Assembly: GCA_001683735.1 (NCBI GenBank)
Contig: LUGG01000004.1
Coordinates: 1,984,001 to 2,048,000 of the forward strand
Reading direction: 5' to 3'
DNA: 64,000 bases
From: Grifola frondosa
Lineage: Eukaryota; Basidiomycota; Agaricomycetes; Polyporales; Grifolaceae
In this document: in pieces, positions 61,639-64,000 of the stretch
Numbering within the stretch: position 1 is the stretch's first letter
Layout: each line of letters begins with the position of its first letter
Program-made: the position numbers and the translations under genes
Notes under the pieces: generated by a model
Database searches by the model: none
Told to the model about the DNA's origin: nothing
Seen by the model: the letters and a program-made list of their open reading frames with translations, nothing else

Positions 61639-63735
61639 ATGATATCCTTTAGCTTTGTTGTACTTTCGCTCGTCGTGCTTGCTATGGGCAAACCGATGGC
61701 ACGGGACCTGCAGTTGCACGAAGCTCGCGAGGATATCCCGAACGGCTTTGTCCTTAGTGGCCCAGCGGCTCCAGACACAACGCTTAACCTTCGCATTGCT
61801 CTAGCACCAAGCGATACACCCGGGCTTCACAAAGCCTTGTACGATGTCAGCACCCCCGGCAGTGCGAACTATGGCCGTCATTTGTCCAAGACTGAGGTGT
61901 GCCTCAGTCATGATGATATCGTCTCTAACTAACGCGTGTTATCGAGCAGGTCGAGAAGTTTGCCGCTCCGAAGCCGGAGAGCGTTGATGCCGTGAATGCA
62001 TGGCTCAAGGAGAATAACATAGATGCCAGAACGATTTCTCCGGCCGGGGATTGGATGGCCTTCGACGTTTCAGTCAGCAAAGCTAACGAGCTGTTTAGTT
62101 CTAACTTCTCCGTCTACAAGCACGGAGGCACAGGGATGGAGACCATCAGGACGCTCTCCTACTCTATTCCTGCATCTCTGAAAGATCATCTTGATCTTGT
62201 ACACCCTACTATATCGTATGTCGTTTCAGCTTTTCTTATTCATCTGCTCATGGTGTTCATATTTTAGATTCCCGAGTCCTCAACCGGGTCTGCCTGCAAG
62301 AATTTCCTCTATCAGTCCCATTGTGGCAAATGTAACCTCTGGAGACATCCTCTCATTTTGTTCTGGATCCGTCACTCCGTCGTGTCTCCAAGCGTTGTAC
62401 GGTATCCCTACGACGAACGCTACTCAATCGTCCAGTCAGCTCGCAGTAACAGGATTACTGGACCAATTTGCAAATAAAGTGGACCTCGAGGTAATTTGAT
62501 TCCATCATATGTCGACATTCATTCATTCATTGGAAGAGAACTTCAGACGTTCTTAGAGAATTTCCGTACTGATATTCCCTCCTCGACAACCTTCACCTTT
62601 CAAGCTGTAGATGGTGGTCAGAATAATCAAGACCCAACACAGGCTGGAATTGAAGCTGTACGTATGTTTAAGCTCCAACTGCAACTTGAGTTTATCTTCT
62701 CATACTGTGCTTCGTGTCACAGGATCTGGATATTCAATACACCGTCGGTCTGGCTACTGGTGTTCCAATTGTCTTTATTTCCGTCGGGGAAGAGACCACT
62801 GATGGTGTGGATGGCCTGTTGGACATCATCAACTTCTTGTTGAACGAGAGTGCTCCTCCTCATGTCCTCACAACAAGTTACGGCGCAAACGAGGGTGATT
62901 TTTCTCGCATGCTGGCGAAGTGCGTTCGTTTTCCTATACACGTGCAAACATTTTTCTAATTTTCTGCTGTGACAGCTCTGTATGTAACGCATATGCCCAG
63001 CTCGGTGCCCGTGGAACGTCCATTCTCTTCTCTTCTGGAGACGGCGGCGTCTCTGGTTCTCAATTCAATCCCAAATGCATCAAAAACTTCATTCCGACAT
63101 TCCCTTCAGGATGCCCATTGTTGGTATATTCATTTTCCTCTGCAGGATTTTTTTCATTATCTTTCTTCATATAGTATCACCTCGGTTGGGGCTACCGCAG
63201 GTATGAACCCTGAGGCCGCCGCTTTCTACTCCTCTGGCGGCTTTTCCAACTACTTCGGCGTCCCGCCGTACCAAGTGGATGAACACTCTGCCTACCTCGA
63301 TGCGCTTGGTCACACCTATTCCGACAGATATAATGCAAGTGGTCGTGGATTCCCAGATGTCTCTACTCAAGGTACCAACTTCGAGATCGTCGTCGCCGGT
63401 AAAATCCAATCCGTTCAAGGGACCAGCTGCGCGAGTCCCACATTTGCAAGCATTATATCCCTGGTGAACGACAAACTTGTTGCCAAGGGAAGGTCGCCTC
63501 TTGGGTTTTTGAATCCTTTGTTGTATTCTCCGGCTGGCAAAGCGGCTTTCACCGATATTACTTTTGGTAATAACCCAGGATGCTTGACGGTTGGCTTCCC
63601 CGCTCAGTCCGGGTGGGATCCTGTAAGCCTACTCACTCTCTATCTTTATGGCGTGCTGACATCGAGCCATTTTTATAGGTTACTGGTCTCGGCACTCCCG
63701 TATTCTCGAAGCTCCTCACTGCTGCTGGATTGTAA
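61639..63735 (+). CDS. Secreted S53 (sedolisin) serine-carboxyl peptidase
   Basis: Start ATG 61639, with signal peptide [17 protein letters not shown]. The propeptide includes [40 protein letters not shown] and [20 protein letters not shown], the usual Pro-kumamolisin fold. The mature enzyme starts after HPTIS; the segment [20 protein letters not shown] is typical. The catalytic Glu and Asp lie in [18 protein letters not shown], the oxyanion Asp in FSSGDGG (63040-63042), and the catalytic Ser in [11 protein letters not shown] (63425-63427). The Ca-site region is [10 protein letters not shown] to [14 protein letters not shown]; the end is TAAGL. About eight exons with short introns. Such enzymes act as acid tripeptidyl or endopeptidases outside the cell. 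All catalytic residues are intact; the exact specificity is not predictable. Confidence 0.92.
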
Positions 63736-64000
63736 GACCATGAAGAGCTCGGGGTAGTGGCTATCCCAGCAAGATTTGATATCTCGCCGTATATTTTTTT
63801 ACACGTATATCTTTGAATCGCGCTGTTTTTGATTCCAATGTCCATCGATAGTGTTCAATAAGCCGATGCATGGCGGATGCATGCATAAAGCCTATGTGTC
63901 TCAATGTTAGATATATGTAACTACTCACAGCACCACCGCCGTAGTCCATCGCACGCAATCTCTTGCGCATAATTTTGTTCGTCTGACATTGCTATCGTGT
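63736..64000. other. Window end, no supported gene
   Basis: Downstream of the S53 gene. Short open frames on the minus strand (such as the one containing KRLRAMDYGGGA near 63.95 kb) could belong to a gene beyond the edge, but nothing can be supported. Confidence 0.35.

Noticed and set aside
63850..64000. Possible minus-strand exon with KRLRAMDYGGGA
   Set aside because: Too short and cut by the window edge; no family recognised.

Overview
The window reads as nuclear DNA of a filamentous basidiomycete, most likely an Agaricomycete. Genes are split by many introns of about 45-75 nt with GT..AG ends and CTNAC-like branch sites. Several families are typical of that class: DUF6593-type proteins, a DUF6534-type seven-helix membrane protein, MYND proteins, and the fungal cyclase family with an SGTQWDG motif. 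Species cannot be assigned from sequence alone. All exon models below were read by eye; gene ends are firmer than internal splice sites.

Layout. 0-5.5 kb: 5' part of eIF2A (minus), a decayed PP2C phosphatase (plus), a seven-helix membrane protein (plus). 5.5-9.5 kb: mostly empty apart from one single-exon hypothetical gene. 9.5-23 kb: an MFS drug transporter (minus), a 195-bp MITE-like element, an AGC-like kinase (minus), a large protein with two Rap1-type Myb repeats (plus), a DUF6593 gene (minus) and an orphan gene (plus). 23-33 kb: a second DUF6593 gene, a short-chain dehydrogenase, a secreted GH31 alpha-glucosidase and a MYND-finger protein (all minus), then a third DUF6593-like gene (plus). 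33-37.9 kb: gene-poor, with one decayed coiled-coil fragment. 38-47.7 kb: a nuclear hypothetical gene (minus) divergent from shugoshin, followed by Prp4-type kinase and a cyclase-family enzyme (all plus). 47.9-53.3 kb: a DHA2 MFS transporter and an orphan gene (minus). 54.1-63.7 kb: Rap1 with BRCT and Myb domains, a second AGC-like kinase, and a secreted S53 (sedolisin) peptidase (all plus).

The most striking feature is that three gene types, AGC-like kinase, Rap1-Myb protein and an orphan family, each occur twice in the same relative order. One block is 12.5-22.9 kb and the other 52.6-60.6 kb; the second block is inverted relative to the first, and its Rap1 gene is additionally flipped. The two kinases share four intron positions. 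This looks like an old segmental duplication of a telomere-protein/kinase neighbourhood whose copies have diverged: one Rap1-like protein keeps a BRCT domain and has gained a polyglutamate tract, the other lacks BRCT and carries two Myb repeats.

Shugoshin, Prp4 kinase, eIF2A and Rap1 are housekeeping or chromosome-biology genes. The MFS pumps, GH31 enzyme, S53 peptidase, SDR and cyclase are typical secreted or metabolic accessory genes of saprotrophic fungi. No RNA genes, CRISPR arrays, complete transposons or viral genes were seen.
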